NCBI RefSeq assembly: GCF_012933465.1
Contig: NZ_JABBND010000005.1
Coordinates: forward strand, 1 to 64,000
Reading direction: 5' to 3'
Length of the DNA: 64,000 nt
Origin: Actinomycetospora sp. TBRC 11914
Lineage (GTDB): Bacteria > Actinomycetota > Actinomycetes > Mycobacteriales > Pseudonocardiaceae
Shown here: one piece after another, positions 9,268-18,115 of the stretch
Layout: every line of letters begins with the position of its first letter
How positions within the stretch are numbered: the stretch's first letter is position 1
The notes under the pieces: generated by a model
The model's input: the letters and a program-made list of their open reading frames with translations, nothing else
What the model was told of the DNA's origin: nothing
Databases searched by the model: none
Made by a program: the position numbers and the translations under genes

Positions 9268-10731
9268 TCAGGCCGGTCCGGGCCGGCCGCGCGCCATCCG
9301 ACTCGAGGTCGGCGGTGGAGGCGCCGCGACGTCGGCGTCGCGCGACGGATGCGCGGGCGGTGGGCGGCAGGTCGTGCGCGCTCCAGGCGGCGCGCTGCGT
9401 GCGGCGGGCTGGGCGGGTCCGCCGGGCCTCGACCGGCTGGGCCCCGCCGGTCCGAGCCGGCCTGCCGCGCCCCTACGCGCGCCGGCCAGGGCGACGGCGA
9501 CGGCCATGCCCGTCACGATCCCCTGTTCGAGACCGGGGACCCACGTGATGTACCAGACCAGCTGCATGGCGAGCAGCGGGGCCAGCACTCCGGGTTCGAG
9601 CAGCCGCGTGGCCCCGACCGGGATTCTCCAGACCCGGCGCAGCAATCCGACGGTGAGCGCGAGCAGGGCGATCAACCCTCCCAGACCCGCCCTGATCATC
9701 GTTTCGATGTAGAAGTTGTGCGGATGGGCGTTGGTGCTCGACCCGTCGATCGTGCGGGCGAACCCGCCGCCGAACGGCGTGCCGATGAGCCAGCTCACAG
9801 GGCTCGCCGACCAGCTGGCGATGACGTCCGACCAGCCTTCGACCCGCCAGGTCACCGACCCGGTGCTCGTGACGGCCCCGGCGGGGACCTGATCGCGGGC
9901 CTGTACGTCACCGGCGAACGTCAGGACGGTGACGATGGATGCGGCGACGACGAGCGCGACCGAACGCGCCCCGAGTCGCCGCCCGCGCAACAGGAGCACC
10001 GATATGCCGATGACGACCGCCAGCCAGACGGTCCTGCGGTCGAGTGCGATCAACACGACCAGCAGTACCGCTCCCAGGATGGGGACCCATCGCGCCTGCT
10101 GCCCGCGCCGCAGCCAGAAGGGGACGGTGAGGAGCAGCGGTCCGGCCAGGAAGAACGCGTACGGTCCGTCGAGGACGCGGACCGCGGTGTCGACACCGTA
10201 GCGTTCGGCCGGGACCCCGAGGTCCACGCCGGCGAAGACGCGCATCCAGCGAGCGCAGGCCAGCAGGATCATCAGGACCGCCGCCATCAGCCAGATCCGG
10301 CCGATCCGGTCGTAGAGATCCGCAGCGGGGCGGAACGTCGCCATGTACAGGGCGGCCCCGACGAAGAAGAGGTACTGACGGGAGTCACTGACGCTCGTCT
10401 GGATCCCGTGTTGGGCCATGCCGAGTACCAGCGACACCAGCAGCAGGACGCTCAGCAGCAACAGCCAGTACTGATATCGGCCGAAGCGGCGAAGTCTCAG
10501 GCACCTGGCCGCCGCGGCCGCGAGCACGATGACCGCCGCCACGTCGGTGCACCCGACCCGCATCCCACCCACGCTCACGGACGGCACGGCGAAGATGAAC
10601 ACCGCCTGGATGATCGCCGAGAGGAAGACGAGCGCTGCCCCGACCTCTGCTCGTCTGATCGTCACATCGAGCAGCGCGATACCGAGCCCGGCGGCGACCG
10701 CCACGGCGAATCCGAGCAACAGGACGTTCAC
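9268..10731 (-). CDS. O-antigen ligase/polymerase-like membrane protein (Wzy)
   Basis: This is a 487-residue integral membrane protein with about ten to twelve hydrophobic segments, and it is the best candidate for the polymerase joining repeat units outside the membrane. The large loop contains NAHPHNFYIETMIRAG, a good match to the conserved H-N-x-[YF] block of the O-antigen ligase/polymerase family, and an Arg-rich loop (WRVEGW). GTG at 10731 overlaps the flippase stop codon (GTGA), so the two are coupled; longer readings of this frame run into the flippase gene and are rejected. The last 75 residues form an unusual Pro/Ala/Arg-rich tail with no hydrophobic segment. Confidence 0.85.
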   Translation of the reverse strand: MNVLLLGFAVAVAAGLGIALLDVTIRRAEVGAALVFLSAIIQAVFIFAVPSVSVGGMRVGCTDVAAVIVLAAAAARCLRLRRFGRYQYWLLLLSVLLLVSLVLGMAQHGIQTSVSDSRQYLFFVGAALYMATFRPAADLYDRIGRIWLMAAVLMILLACARWMRVFAGVDLGVPAERYGVDTAVRVLDGPYAFFLAGPLLLTVPFWLRRGQQARWVPILGAVLLVVLIALDRRTVWLAVVIGISVLLLRGRRLGARSVALVVAASIVTVLTFAGDVQARDQVPAGAVTSTGSVTWRVEGWSDVIASWSASPVSWLIGTPFGGGFARTIDGSSTNAHPHNFYIETMIRAGLGGLIALLALTVGLLRRVWRIPVGATRLLEPGVLAPLLAMQLVWYITWVPGLEQGIVTGMAVAVALAGARRGAAGRLGPAGPSRSRPGGPAQPAARSAPPGARTTCRPPPAHPSRDADVAAPPPPTSSRMARGRPGPA

Positions 10732-12320
10732 CGCGGCTCCTCGGTCTCGAGCCGGTCGAGCGGGCCCAGGACCAGCGACGCCACGCGCCGTCGCCGACGA
10801 TGGGAAGGGCCGAGGAGTCCGGCCGACGCCAACCGGTACTGGATCTGGGCACGGACGGCCGGCACCGGACACAAGCGGATGCACAGCGCCAGCGCGAGGG
10901 CTCCGGCCGTCATCTCGGCCGCCAGCACGGCGAGGGGCGGGGATCCGCCGAGCGCCCAGCGGATGGCGGTGATGGCCAGCGCCACACCGACCACGGCGAA
11001 GAACGCGGGGACGTGAGCCTGCCAGATTCGCGCCGCCGGCAGCTCGAGGACCCGCCGGGCCAGGACGAGGTAGCCGAGATACCGCAGCAGCTCGGCCACC
11101 GCCACCGCAGCGGCGATCACCCACACGCCTCGCGCGCTGAACGGCAGGGCGAGCAGGATGAGCGCGGCGAGCACGAGGAGGTACCCGACCTGCACGACGA
11201 CCGAACGGTTGAGCTCTGCCCGCGCCTCGGCCAGGGACTGCGACAGCTGGGAGGCGAGGTGGCAGCCCCCGGCGAGCGCGAACCACGGGACCAGCCCGAC
11301 GGCCAGCCCCCACTGCGGCCCGAGGACGGCAGCGACCAGCTCCGGCGCCGCGACCGCCATCCCTGCGCAGAGCGGGAACACCAGCAGGGCGCCGAGCGAC
11401 ATCATGCCGAGGTAGCCGCGGCGCAGCCGGACCGGATCCTCCTGGACCCTGCTCAACGCCGCGAACGACACGTTGGTCAACGCCGTGGACAGGTAGTTAC
11501 CCAGCGGTTGGAAGACCAGGTAGTAGGCCCGGCTGTACTGGCCGAGTACGGCCGAGCTGGCGATGCGGGCGACGGTGAAGGTGTCGAGGTTCCCCCCGAC
11601 GTAGTCCAGCACGTGGGCCACCTGCAGCCGGGTCCCGTAGCCGCACACCGTCCGGTAGGGCCGCCAGCGCAGCACGGGCCGCAGCGGGTGGCGCAGGATG
11701 GCGTACTGCCACAGCGCCTGGATCAGCGTCGAGGTGACGGTGGCCGCCACGAGGCTCCAGACCCCCGCCCCGAGCAGGGCCAGCCCCACACCGACCACGA
11801 GATAGCCGACCACGTAGGCACCGACCGAGATCGCCGACAGGGCACGGAAGCGCATCTCGCGGCGGAGCAGGCCCAGGCCGGTCATGGACCAGCCGTTGAA
11901 CAGGAACGACACGCCCACGCCGCGCAGTACCGGGACCACCTCCGGCGTGTGGAACAGTGCGCCGACCGCCGGGGCCAGGAGCCATACCGCTCCCAGACAG
12001 ACCACGCCGAGCCCGATCCCCGCGGTGGACGCGGCACGGACGTCGTCCTCGCTCAGCTCGGGCTTCTGCACCAGGGCGGAGGCCAGCCCCATGCGGGCGA
12101 AGAACTGTCCGAACAGCACGACGAGGTTCGCCATCGCCATGAGCCCGAACTCGGTCGGGTCGAGCAGACGTGAGACCGTCGCCGTGTAGGCGAGGTTGGC
12201 GACCACGAGCGCCACGGTGGACAGCGCGGACCAGCTCAGGCCGGACGCGGCCTGAGCGGTCAGGTTTGCGCGGCCCGCACCATCGGGGGTGCTCGCCGGC
12301 TCAGCTCCTGGCGCTTCCAC
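10728..12320 (-). CDS. Wzx-type polysaccharide flippase (MOP superfamily)
   Basis: This 530-residue protein has the 12-14 hydrophobic segments and the N-terminal signature of the Polysacc_synt family: a start with Ser/Trp in LSWSALSTVALVVANLAY and the block DPTEFGLMAMANLVV. It would flip undecaprenyl-linked repeat units across the membrane. GTG at 12320 lies 20 bases inside the end of the chain-length ATPase gene and is preceded by a GGTGAGG Shine-Dalgarno. The gene ends by overlapping the polymerase start. The order Wzc-Wzx-Wzy is typical of Wzy-dependent pathways. Confidence 0.9.
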   Translation of the reverse strand: MEAPGAEPASTPDGAGRANLTAQAASGLSWSALSTVALVVANLAYTATVSRLLDPTEFGLMAMANLVVLFGQFFARMGLASALVQKPELSEDDVRAASTAGIGLGVVCLGAVWLLAPAVGALFHTPEVVPVLRGVGVSFLFNGWSMTGLGLLRREMRFRALSAISVGAYVVGYLVVGVGLALLGAGVWSLVAATVTSTLIQALWQYAILRHPLRPVLRWRPYRTVCGYGTRLQVAHVLDYVGGNLDTFTVARIASSAVLGQYSRAYYLVFQPLGNYLSTALTNVSFAALSRVQEDPVRLRRGYLGMMSLGALLVFPLCAGMAVAAPELVAAVLGPQWGLAVGLVPWFALAGGCHLASQLSQSLAEARAELNRSVVVQVGYLLVLAALILLALPFSARGVWVIAAAVAVAELLRYLGYLVLARRVLELPAARIWQAHVPAFFAVVGVALAITAIRWALGGSPPLAVLAAEMTAGALALALCIRLCPVPAVRAQIQYRLASAGLLGPSHRRRRRVASLVLGPLDRLETEEPR

Positions 12321-14058
12321 TCGTCCGCCTCACCGAAGCGTCCTCGTCGGGCACCGTCGGACTGCGCCGGTTGCGGATGGCTTCCCACGCGCGCCGGACG
12401 AGTCCGTCCCGACGAGCGGCACTTCCTTCGGCATACGCGCGCTGCGGAAACCTGCGGTTGAGCAGGTATCCGATCAGCGGGGTGTCGGTGAAGGCGAGCC
12501 GTTCGCGTGCCCGCCGCAGATCGGCCAGCGAGGTGCCGTGGTTGACCACCAGGAGAACGGCATCGGCGTGATCGACGATCGTCACTCCTTCCGACACACC
12601 GAGCAGCGCCGGGGTGTCGATCAGGACGAGGTCGGCCGGCTGACCCGAGAGGCTGATCAGGTTTCCGAAGGCAGTCGAGCGGAAGAAGACGGCCGGGTGA
12701 TGCCCGTTCGGCTTGCTCGGCCCGATCTGCAGCACCGTTCCGTGGGTTGACGGCTCGGTCGGCCCCTGCGTCGTCGGCGACCACGGGACGCCCGCGACGA
12801 CGGGCCGTTCCTCGCCGTCGCGACCGTCATGGGTCACGCCGATCACGTCGAAGTGCCCGCCGTCGCGACACAGCTGCGAGAGCCGTCGCGTGCGCTCGTC
12901 GGCGTCGACCAGGAGGACCTTGCGGTCTTCCCGCCTGGCCGCGAGCGCGAGGTTGAGGACGGCTGTGGTCTTCCCGTCACCCGGCATCGGGCTGACCACC
13001 GCGACGACCTTGCCGTCCACCTTGGAGAGAGCATGCTCCAGCGCGGCGAGCACGACGTGGTACGGCTCCCCGGCGACCGGATCCCACTCGTCCGGCGACC
13101 GAGGCGGATCCGCCCGCCGCAGCTTGTCGTCGAGCCTCGGCGTATCACCGAGCAGCGGAACACCGAGGATCGCCCCGGCGTCGTCGTCCGCCTCCACGCG
13201 GCGATTCCGGCCGGCGGCCCACCAGGCCCAGCCGCCGGCGGCGATGAACCCGAGGAGCGCGCCCAACAGGGCCAGCAGAAGCGGCGCGGGCTGCGAGGAC
13301 GGAGCAGGCGGAACCGCCGGCTGGAACGATTCGACCCCCGACCCGTACAACGCGGCCTGGGAGGCGACCTCGCTCTGGTGGGCCTGGATCGAGCCGATCA
13401 GATCGGCCACGTGCAGCGCCTTCCGCTGGAGGGCGGACTGATCCCCACCGCTCGACTGTGCGAGCTGCGCTTGGAGGGCGTCGAACTCGGCCTCCCGCTG
13501 GCCGATGACGTCCTGCAGCCGCTGGATCACGTTCTTCGAGTCCGCGGCGACGCGCTCGGCGGACACCTGCTGGAAGGCGGTGCCGACTGCGTTGGCCAGG
13601 TTCACTGCCTGCGCGGGGTCGTCGGCGGTGGCCCGGACGGTGAGGGAGGTGAGGTCCGACGAGGGCGCCACCGCGACCGTGCCCCCGATGGCGTCGGGTG
13701 TCCCACCAGCCTTGAGGAGGTCGGCCGCCCGCTGACGGACCACGGCGGAGCCGGCGAGTTCGGCCTGGGTGGCCATGAACACGGCGTGGTCGCCCGCCTG
13801 GGACTGGGAGGTGCTACCCAGGGTGAGGACCGCGGGACTCCCGGGATCGCGCAGGAAGAGACTGGCCTGCGCCTCGTATCGGGCCGGGAGCGCCAGCCAC
13901 AGGGCAAGTCCCGCGAGGGCGGCCACCACCGTCACGACCCCGATGACGAGCCGGTACCGCCACAGCGAACCGAAGAGCCCCGGTCCGCCGACCCAGGTGC
14001 CGTCCCTGTCCAGCGGCGATAGCGGCTCGGAGACCGCGAGTTCCCGGCTACCGTTCAT
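12301..14058 (-). CDS. fused chain-length determinant and CpsD-like ATPase (Wzz-Wzc)
   Basis: This 585-residue protein controls polymer length and export. A Wzz domain with two membrane segments (about residues 33-53 and 260-280) brackets an extracytoplasmic coiled-coil region. It is followed by a cytoplasmic ATPase with Walker A MPGDGKTT, Walker A' VLLVDADE and Walker B LVLIDTPALL. BY-kinases of this type usually end in a Tyr-rich cluster; here the last 60 residues hold only one Tyr (RAYAEG), so autophosphorylation may be absent or unusual. ATG at 14058 has AGAAGGGG upstream; ATG at 14109 and GTG at 14118 are alternatives. It follows the decarboxylase gene and overlaps the flippase start. 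Confidence 0.88.
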   Translation of the reverse strand: MNGSRELAVSEPLSPLDRDGTWVGGPGLFGSLWRYRLVIGVVTVVAALAGLALWLALPARYEAQASLFLRDPGSPAVLTLGSTSQSQAGDHAVFMATQAELAGSAVVRQRAADLLKAGGTPDAIGGTVAVAPSSDLTSLTVRATADDPAQAVNLANAVGTAFQQVSAERVAADSKNVIQRLQDVIGQREAEFDALQAQLAQSSGGDQSALQRKALHVADLIGSIQAHQSEVASQAALYGSGVESFQPAVPPAPSSQPAPLLLALLGALLGFIAAGGWAWWAAGRNRRVEADDDAGAILGVPLLGDTPRLDDKLRRADPPRSPDEWDPVAGEPYHVVLAALEHALSKVDGKVVAVVSPMPGDGKTTAVLNLALAARREDRKVLLVDADERTRRLSQLCRDGGHFDVIGVTHDGRDGEERPVVAGVPWSPTTQGPTEPSTHGTVLQIGPSKPNGHHPAVFFRSTAFGNLISLSGQPADLVLIDTPALLGVSEGVTIVDHADAVLLVVNHGTSLADLRRARERLAFTDTPLIGYLLNRRFPQRAYAEGSAARRDGLVRRAWEAIRNRRSPTVPDEDASVRRTSGSARS

Positions 14059-14125
14059 CGAAGCCCCTTCTCCCGGTCGGTCGGACATCGCCGTCATGGG
14101 GTCGCGCATCGTTCTCACCCGCCCT

Positions 14126-15115
14126 CTAGACCGCCGACTCGGTCAGCGCCCGCTGGTCCGGCAGCGACTCGAGATCGAGGCGCTCGCTGTGGAACCAGTC
14201 GATGGTCCGCCGCAGTCCGTCGCGGACATCCACCGTTGGTTCCCACCCGAGAGCGGCGCGCGCGAGCGTGATGTCGGGGCGGCGGACGGAGGGATCGTCC
14301 TGTGGACGATCCACGAGGACGATCTCGGAATGCGAGCCGGTGAGGTCGATGATCAGACGCGCCAGCTCGAGGACGCTCATCTCTCCGCAGTTGCCGATGT
14401 TCACCGGGCCCGGCAGGTCGGAGTGCAGCAGCCTGACGAGCCCCTCGATGAGATCGTCGACGTAGCACACCGACCGGGTCTGGCTCCCGTCACCGGCCAC
14501 CGTCACGGGTTCGTCGCGCAACGCCTGCCCGATGAAGGTCGGGATGGCGCGCCCGTCCCGGGGCCGCATCCGCGGCCCGAAGGTGTTGAAGATTCGAGCA
14601 ATGGCCGTGTTCACCCCCCGCGCGTTGCGGTAGGCCATCGTCGTCGCCTCGGCGAATCGCTTGGCCTCGTCGTAGACCCCGCGCGGGCCGACCGGGTTGA
14701 CATTGCCCCAGTACGTCTCGGGTTGCGGATGGACCAGCGGGTCCCCGTACGACTCCGAGGTGGAGGCCAGTAGGAAACGGGCCCGCTTGTCCCTGGCCAG
14801 GCCCAGGGAGTGCAGTGTGCCGATCGAGCCGACCTTGAGCGTGTGCAGCGGCATCTGCAGGTAGTCGATGGGCGAGGCCGGGGACGCCAGGTGCAGCACG
14901 GCGTCGACGTGCCCCGAGACGTGGATGAACTGCGTGACATCCGCCCGGACGAGGCGGAACCGGCCGTCCTCGAGGAGGTGCTCCACGTTGGCCGAGCTCC
15001 CGGTGCAGAAGTCGTCGAGGCAGACGACCTCGTAGCCCTCCTGCAGGAGTCGCTCGCACAGGTGGGAGCCCAGGAAACCCGCACCTCCCGTGACGACCGC
15101 GCGTCGAGGTCTCAT
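14126..15115 (-). CDS. UDP-glucuronate decarboxylase-like epimerase (UDP-xylose synthase)
   Basis: This extended short-chain dehydrogenase of 329 residues probably converts UDP-glucuronate to UDP-xylose. It has the NAD motif [10 protein letters not shown], the catalytic Ser/Thr region STSESYGDP, the YxxxK pair in VYDEAK, and [16 protein letters not shown] with [19 protein letters not shown] together with [14 protein letters not shown] matches UXS enzymes better than 4-epimerases. ATG at 15115 overlaps the preceding stop as ATGA. With the dehydrogenase at 6890-8257 it completes a UDP-Glc to UDP-GlcA to UDP-Xyl route. A dTDP-glucose dehydratase is less likely from these motifs. Confidence 0.88.
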   Translation of the reverse strand: MRPRRAVVTGGAGFLGSHLCERLLQEGYEVVCLDDFCTGSSANVEHLLEDGRFRLVRADVTQFIHVSGHVDAVLHLASPASPIDYLQMPLHTLKVGSIGTLHSLGLARDKRARFLLASTSESYGDPLVHPQPETYWGNVNPVGPRGVYDEAKRFAEATTMAYRNARGVNTAIARIFNTFGPRMRPRDGRAIPTFIGQALRDEPVTVAGDGSQTRSVCYVDDLIEGLVRLLHSDLPGPVNIGNCGEMSVLELARLIIDLTGSHSEIVLVDRPQDDPSVRRPDITLARAALGWEPTVDVRDGLRRTIDWFHSERLDLESLPDQRALTESAV

Positions 15116-16281
15116 GGGTTGTCTCCTGCTGCTCGTGACGCGGTCAGGGGTGCCGGGACCCGCTCCAGCCAGATCTCCCGCCAGTAGGCGTAGACGCTGC
15201 GCGGGCAGCTGCGGTGGTAGTCGGCGGTGCAGACGACGTCGGCCAGGACGATGCAGGGGGTCTTCATTCTCTGCATCCGGCCGGTCGATTCGTCGATGAT
15301 GCGCTCGACCCGGCGCAGCACCTGGGCGGTCCGACCGCAGTACTTGAGCATTTCCCGGTCGAAGGACATCCCCCGGTTGAGATTGTCCGCGTTGAGGGTC
15401 GCGGTGATCTCCTCGATGGACTTGACCCTGACCCACTCGCCGGGCTGGAGGCCGAGGCTCTGGACGGGCGTCCGGTCCGCCGTGCCCCGGATGAAGGGGT
15501 AGCGCTGCCCGCCGCGGATCCGGAACCTCTCGGGCAACCTCCGGCGCGACAGGTCCTGCATCCGGTTGAAGGCGCCGATGGGGATGCCACGGAGAACCTG
15601 ACGAACGGGCGCGTTGCCGGAACGGACGTCCTGCACGTACTGCGTTACGTCCCACAACGGGATGCCGACCGGCGCCGCGCGGGTCAGTTCGGTGGCCTGG
15701 CACGAGTAGACGGGCTCGTCGGACGCGGCCTCCCGCGGACGGCACGCACCGAGCGCCACCTCGGTGAGCCGCTCCCGGGTGCAGCCGGAGCACTCCGACG
15801 TCGGTGCCCCTCCGCTCGTACCGGGCAGGGCTCCCACCGACGACTGCTCCGGCGCCGGCGCGTCCGGGGTGGAGGCGTCCGGTGTCGCGGGTTCAGGCGT
15901 ACGCAGCTGCAGCGGGATCGGCTTCGACCCACAGCCCTCGCCCCCAGAGACACGGGTGAGCCAGGCGGTCTTCCAGAAGATCAGGCACCCCGCCTGGCAG
16001 CCGCCGTGTGCCTGGCCGTCGCACCGCAGCCCGGCGAGATGGACGGTGTCGGTCAGCCGGCGCAGGCCCGTCCAGGTGGCGGTGTCGCACGTCTTGTGCG
16101 CGATCTTGTCCACGACGAAGCGCCCGCCGCAGAATGGCAGCATCTCCGGCATGAAGGGCAGGGAGTCGAACTCGCCCCGCTCGTCGAGTCCGGCGAGGAT
16201 CTCCTCTGCAGGCTTCACCTCCACGACGTCGCCGATGGAGAGGGGCGGCCGGACGCCCGGCCGCTGGACCGTCACGCTCAT
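15112..16281 (-). CDS. duplicated Cys/His-rich protein of unknown function in EPS operon
   Basis: I do not recognise a characterised family. The 389-residue protein is an internal duplication: residues about 15-107 and about 280-375 share the order V-E/R-V-K-x2-E-E-I, then [PF]-x2-[EM]-x-L-x-[FY]-C-G, then C-x4-H-x2-C, then a [FY]-W-[KR]-x3-W-L ending. In copy 1 this gives C51, C65, C87, H92, C95 and C99; copy 2 keeps the C-x4-H-x2-C set but lacks the last Cys. Between them lie a Pro/Thr-rich linker and a third Cys group (ECSGC). Such sets suggest metal binding. No signal peptide or membrane segment is seen. It overlaps both neighbours by ATGA and is therefore tightly coupled to sugar synthesis. 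Confidence 0.8.
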   Translation of the reverse strand: MSVTVQRPGVRPPLSIGDVVEVKPAEEILAGLDERGEFDSLPFMPEMLPFCGGRFVVDKIAHKTCDTATWTGLRRLTDTVHLAGLRCDGQAHGGCQAGCLIFWKTAWLTRVSGGEGCGSKPIPLQLRTPEPATPDASTPDAPAPEQSSVGALPGTSGGAPTSECSGCTRERLTEVALGACRPREAASDEPVYSCQATELTRAAPVGIPLWDVTQYVQDVRSGNAPVRQVLRGIPIGAFNRMQDLSRRRLPERFRIRGGQRYPFIRGTADRTPVQSLGLQPGEWVRVKSIEEITATLNADNLNRGMSFDREMLKYCGRTAQVLRRVERIIDESTGRMQRMKTPCIVLADVVCTADYHRSCPRSVYAYWREIWLERVPAPLTASRAAGDNP

Positions 16282-17126
16282 ACGGGTGCTCCCGCCGTGG
16301 TGCCGGACCCGACCGTGTCGGCCGGGTCGGGGATGGTCCCGGCCAACCGCGGCGGGTGGGCCAGGATCTTGAGTACGAAGGCCGGGTTGTTCCGCAGGTA
16401 GCGACGCCACAGCCGCCGCGGCTCCCGGCCCAGCCGGTACGCCCATTCCAGCCCGCTGCGCTGCATCCAGCGAGGAGCCTGGGGGATGGTGCCCGCTTGC
16501 AGGTCGAAGGCGGCCCCGACGCCGAAGAGGGCATTGGCGCGCAGCGTCCCCACGTGCTCGGCCAACCAACGCTCCTGCTTCGGCGTGCTCAGGCCGACCC
16601 AGACCAGCTGCGCGCCCGAGTCGTTGATGACCCGGACGACCTCGGCGTCCTCGTCCGGGGTGAGCGGCCGGAACGGCGGCGTCCACGTGCCGGCGATCCG
16701 CAGCCCGGGGAACCGCGCGGTGAGCCGCTCCGCGAGCAGCTCGGCGGTCCCGGAGCTGCCGCCGTAGAAGAAGGACGACCAGCCGCGCTCGGCCGCCCGG
16801 GCGAGGACCGCCGCCATCAGGTCCGGGCCGTAGACGCGGCTGACGTCGCGCCGACCGGCCCACCGGGCCGACCACACCATCGGCATGCCGTCCGGGGTCG
16901 TCAGCCCCGAGCGGTTGTGGATCCGGAGCAGCTGTGGGTCGCGCCGGCACTCCATCACGCCGTGCACGCCGGTGACGCAGACGTACCTGTGCTCGTCGCG
17001 GACCACCCAGCCCGACACCTCCTCGACCGCCGAGTCGAGCGTCAGGCAGCTGATCCGCACGCCGAGCACGTCGACACGCGGGGGGCCGTCCGCCGACGCC
17101 CGGCCAAGCCGCTCAGCTGCGCTCAC
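16278..17126 (-). CDS. WecG/TagA/CpsF family glycosyltransferase
   Basis: This 282-residue protein belongs to the GT26 family, which adds a ManNAc-type or other sugar to a lipid-linked acceptor at the membrane. The family blocks are clear: LTTPDGMPMVW near residue 75, SSFFYGGSSGTAELLAERL, and VWVGLSTPKQERWLAEH with GVGAAFDLQAG, which carry the catalytic Asp/Thr and the substrate pocket. The basic, aromatic C-terminus (RLGREPRRLWRRYL) is the usual membrane-docking tail. GTG at 17126 starts 14 bases inside the epimerase gene, and its stop overlaps the next ATG. In this locus it likely adds the second sugar of the repeat unit. Confidence 0.92.
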   Translation of the reverse strand: MSAAERLGRASADGPPRVDVLGVRISCLTLDSAVEEVSGWVVRDEHRYVCVTGVHGVMECRRDPQLLRIHNRSGLTTPDGMPMVWSARWAGRRDVSRVYGPDLMAAVLARAAERGWSSFFYGGSSGTAELLAERLTARFPGLRIAGTWTPPFRPLTPDEDAEVVRVINDSGAQLVWVGLSTPKQERWLAEHVGTLRANALFGVGAAFDLQAGTIPQAPRWMQRSGLEWAYRLGREPRRLWRRYLRNNPAFVLKILAHPPRLAGTIPDPADTVGSGTTAGAPV

Positions 17127-18081
17127 CGCTGGTCAGCCTCTTCTCGATCCACTGGTAGGTGGGGCGGAGCCCGTTGTGGAGCCATGTCGTCGGCTCCCAC
17201 CCCAGGACCTCGCGCAGCAGCGAGTTGTCGGAGTTGCGTCCCCGCACCCCTTGCGGACCGGCCACGTACTTCAGCCCGATGTCCCGCTTGCCGGCCACCT
17301 CGGCGACGAGGTGTGCGAGCTCCGTGATCGACACCATCTCGTCCGTGCCGAGGTTGAGCGGCTCGGCGAAGTCGGATTGCATAATCCGGTAGATGCCCTC
17401 GACGCAGTCGTCGATGTAGCAGAACGACCGCGTCTGCTCCCCGTCGCCCCAGACCTCGATGCTGCCGCCGTCCTCGGCGAGCGCGACCTTCCGGCAGAGC
17501 GCCGCCGGAGCCTTCTCCCGGCCGCCGTCGTAGGTGCCGTACGGGCCGTAGATGTTGTGGAACCGGACGATGCGTGTCTCCATCGGGTGCTCGTCGGCGT
17601 AGTACGAGCACAGCAGCTCGCTGAAGAGCTTCTCCCACCCGTAGGCGTCCTGGGGCTGGGCCGGGTAGGCGTCGCTCTCCTTGAGCGGGACCACGTCGGT
17701 CTCGGTCTGCCGGTACTCCGGATAAATGCAGGCCGACGAGCTGTAGAGGTACCGCTGTACGCCGTTGATCCGTGCGGCATCGATGGTGTGCAGGTTGATG
17801 AGCGAGTTGCTGTGCAGGATCTCCGCGTGGTGGGTGGAGATGTAGCCCATCCCACCCATGTCCGCGGCGAGCGCGTACACCTGCTCCACGCCGCGCGTCG
17901 CCTGCAGCGCGGCGTCCCACCGGCGCAGGTCGAGCAGCTCGAACTCGTCGGCATCCACGTCGGTGTACTCGGGGTACTTCAGGTCGACCCCGCGGACCCA
18001 GTAGCCCCTCTCCTTCAGGAACGTGACGAGGTGGTGTCCGATGAACCCCCCCGCTCCCGTGACACACACTCGCTTCCCCAC
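17113..18081 (-). CDS. GDP-mannose 3,5-epimerase-like NAD-dependent epimerase
   Basis: This 322-residue SDR enzyme closely matches GDP-mannose 3,5-epimerase, best known from plants. Shared blocks are AADMGGMGYIS, INGVQRYLYSSSACIYPE, KESDAYPAQPQDAYGWEKL (with the Y-x3-K pair) and RFHNIYGPYGTYDGGREKAP with AALCRK, plus GDGEQTRSF. The nucleotide motif is TGAGGFIGHH. The product would be GDP-L-galactose or GDP-L-gulose from GDP-mannose. It lies 34 bases after the initiating sugar transferase and overlaps the TagA-type gene. A role in supplying an L-sugar to this polymer is inferred. The assignment is firm at motif level but substrate use has to be measured. Confidence 0.88.
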   Translation of the reverse strand: MGKRVCVTGAGGFIGHHLVTFLKERGYWVRGVDLKYPEYTDVDADEFELLDLRRWDAALQATRGVEQVYALAADMGGMGYISTHHAEILHSNSLINLHTIDAARINGVQRYLYSSSACIYPEYRQTETDVVPLKESDAYPAQPQDAYGWEKLFSELLCSYYADEHPMETRIVRFHNIYGPYGTYDGGREKAPAALCRKVALAEDGGSIEVWGDGEQTRSFCYIDDCVEGIYRIMQSDFAEPLNLGTDEMVSITELAHLVAEVAGKRDIGLKYVAGPQGVRGRNSDNSLLREVLGWEPTTWLHNGLRPTYQWIEKRLTSGERS

Positions 18082-18115
18082 TGCAACCTCCCTGTGCGCG
18101 TTCCGTGCTTGTCGA

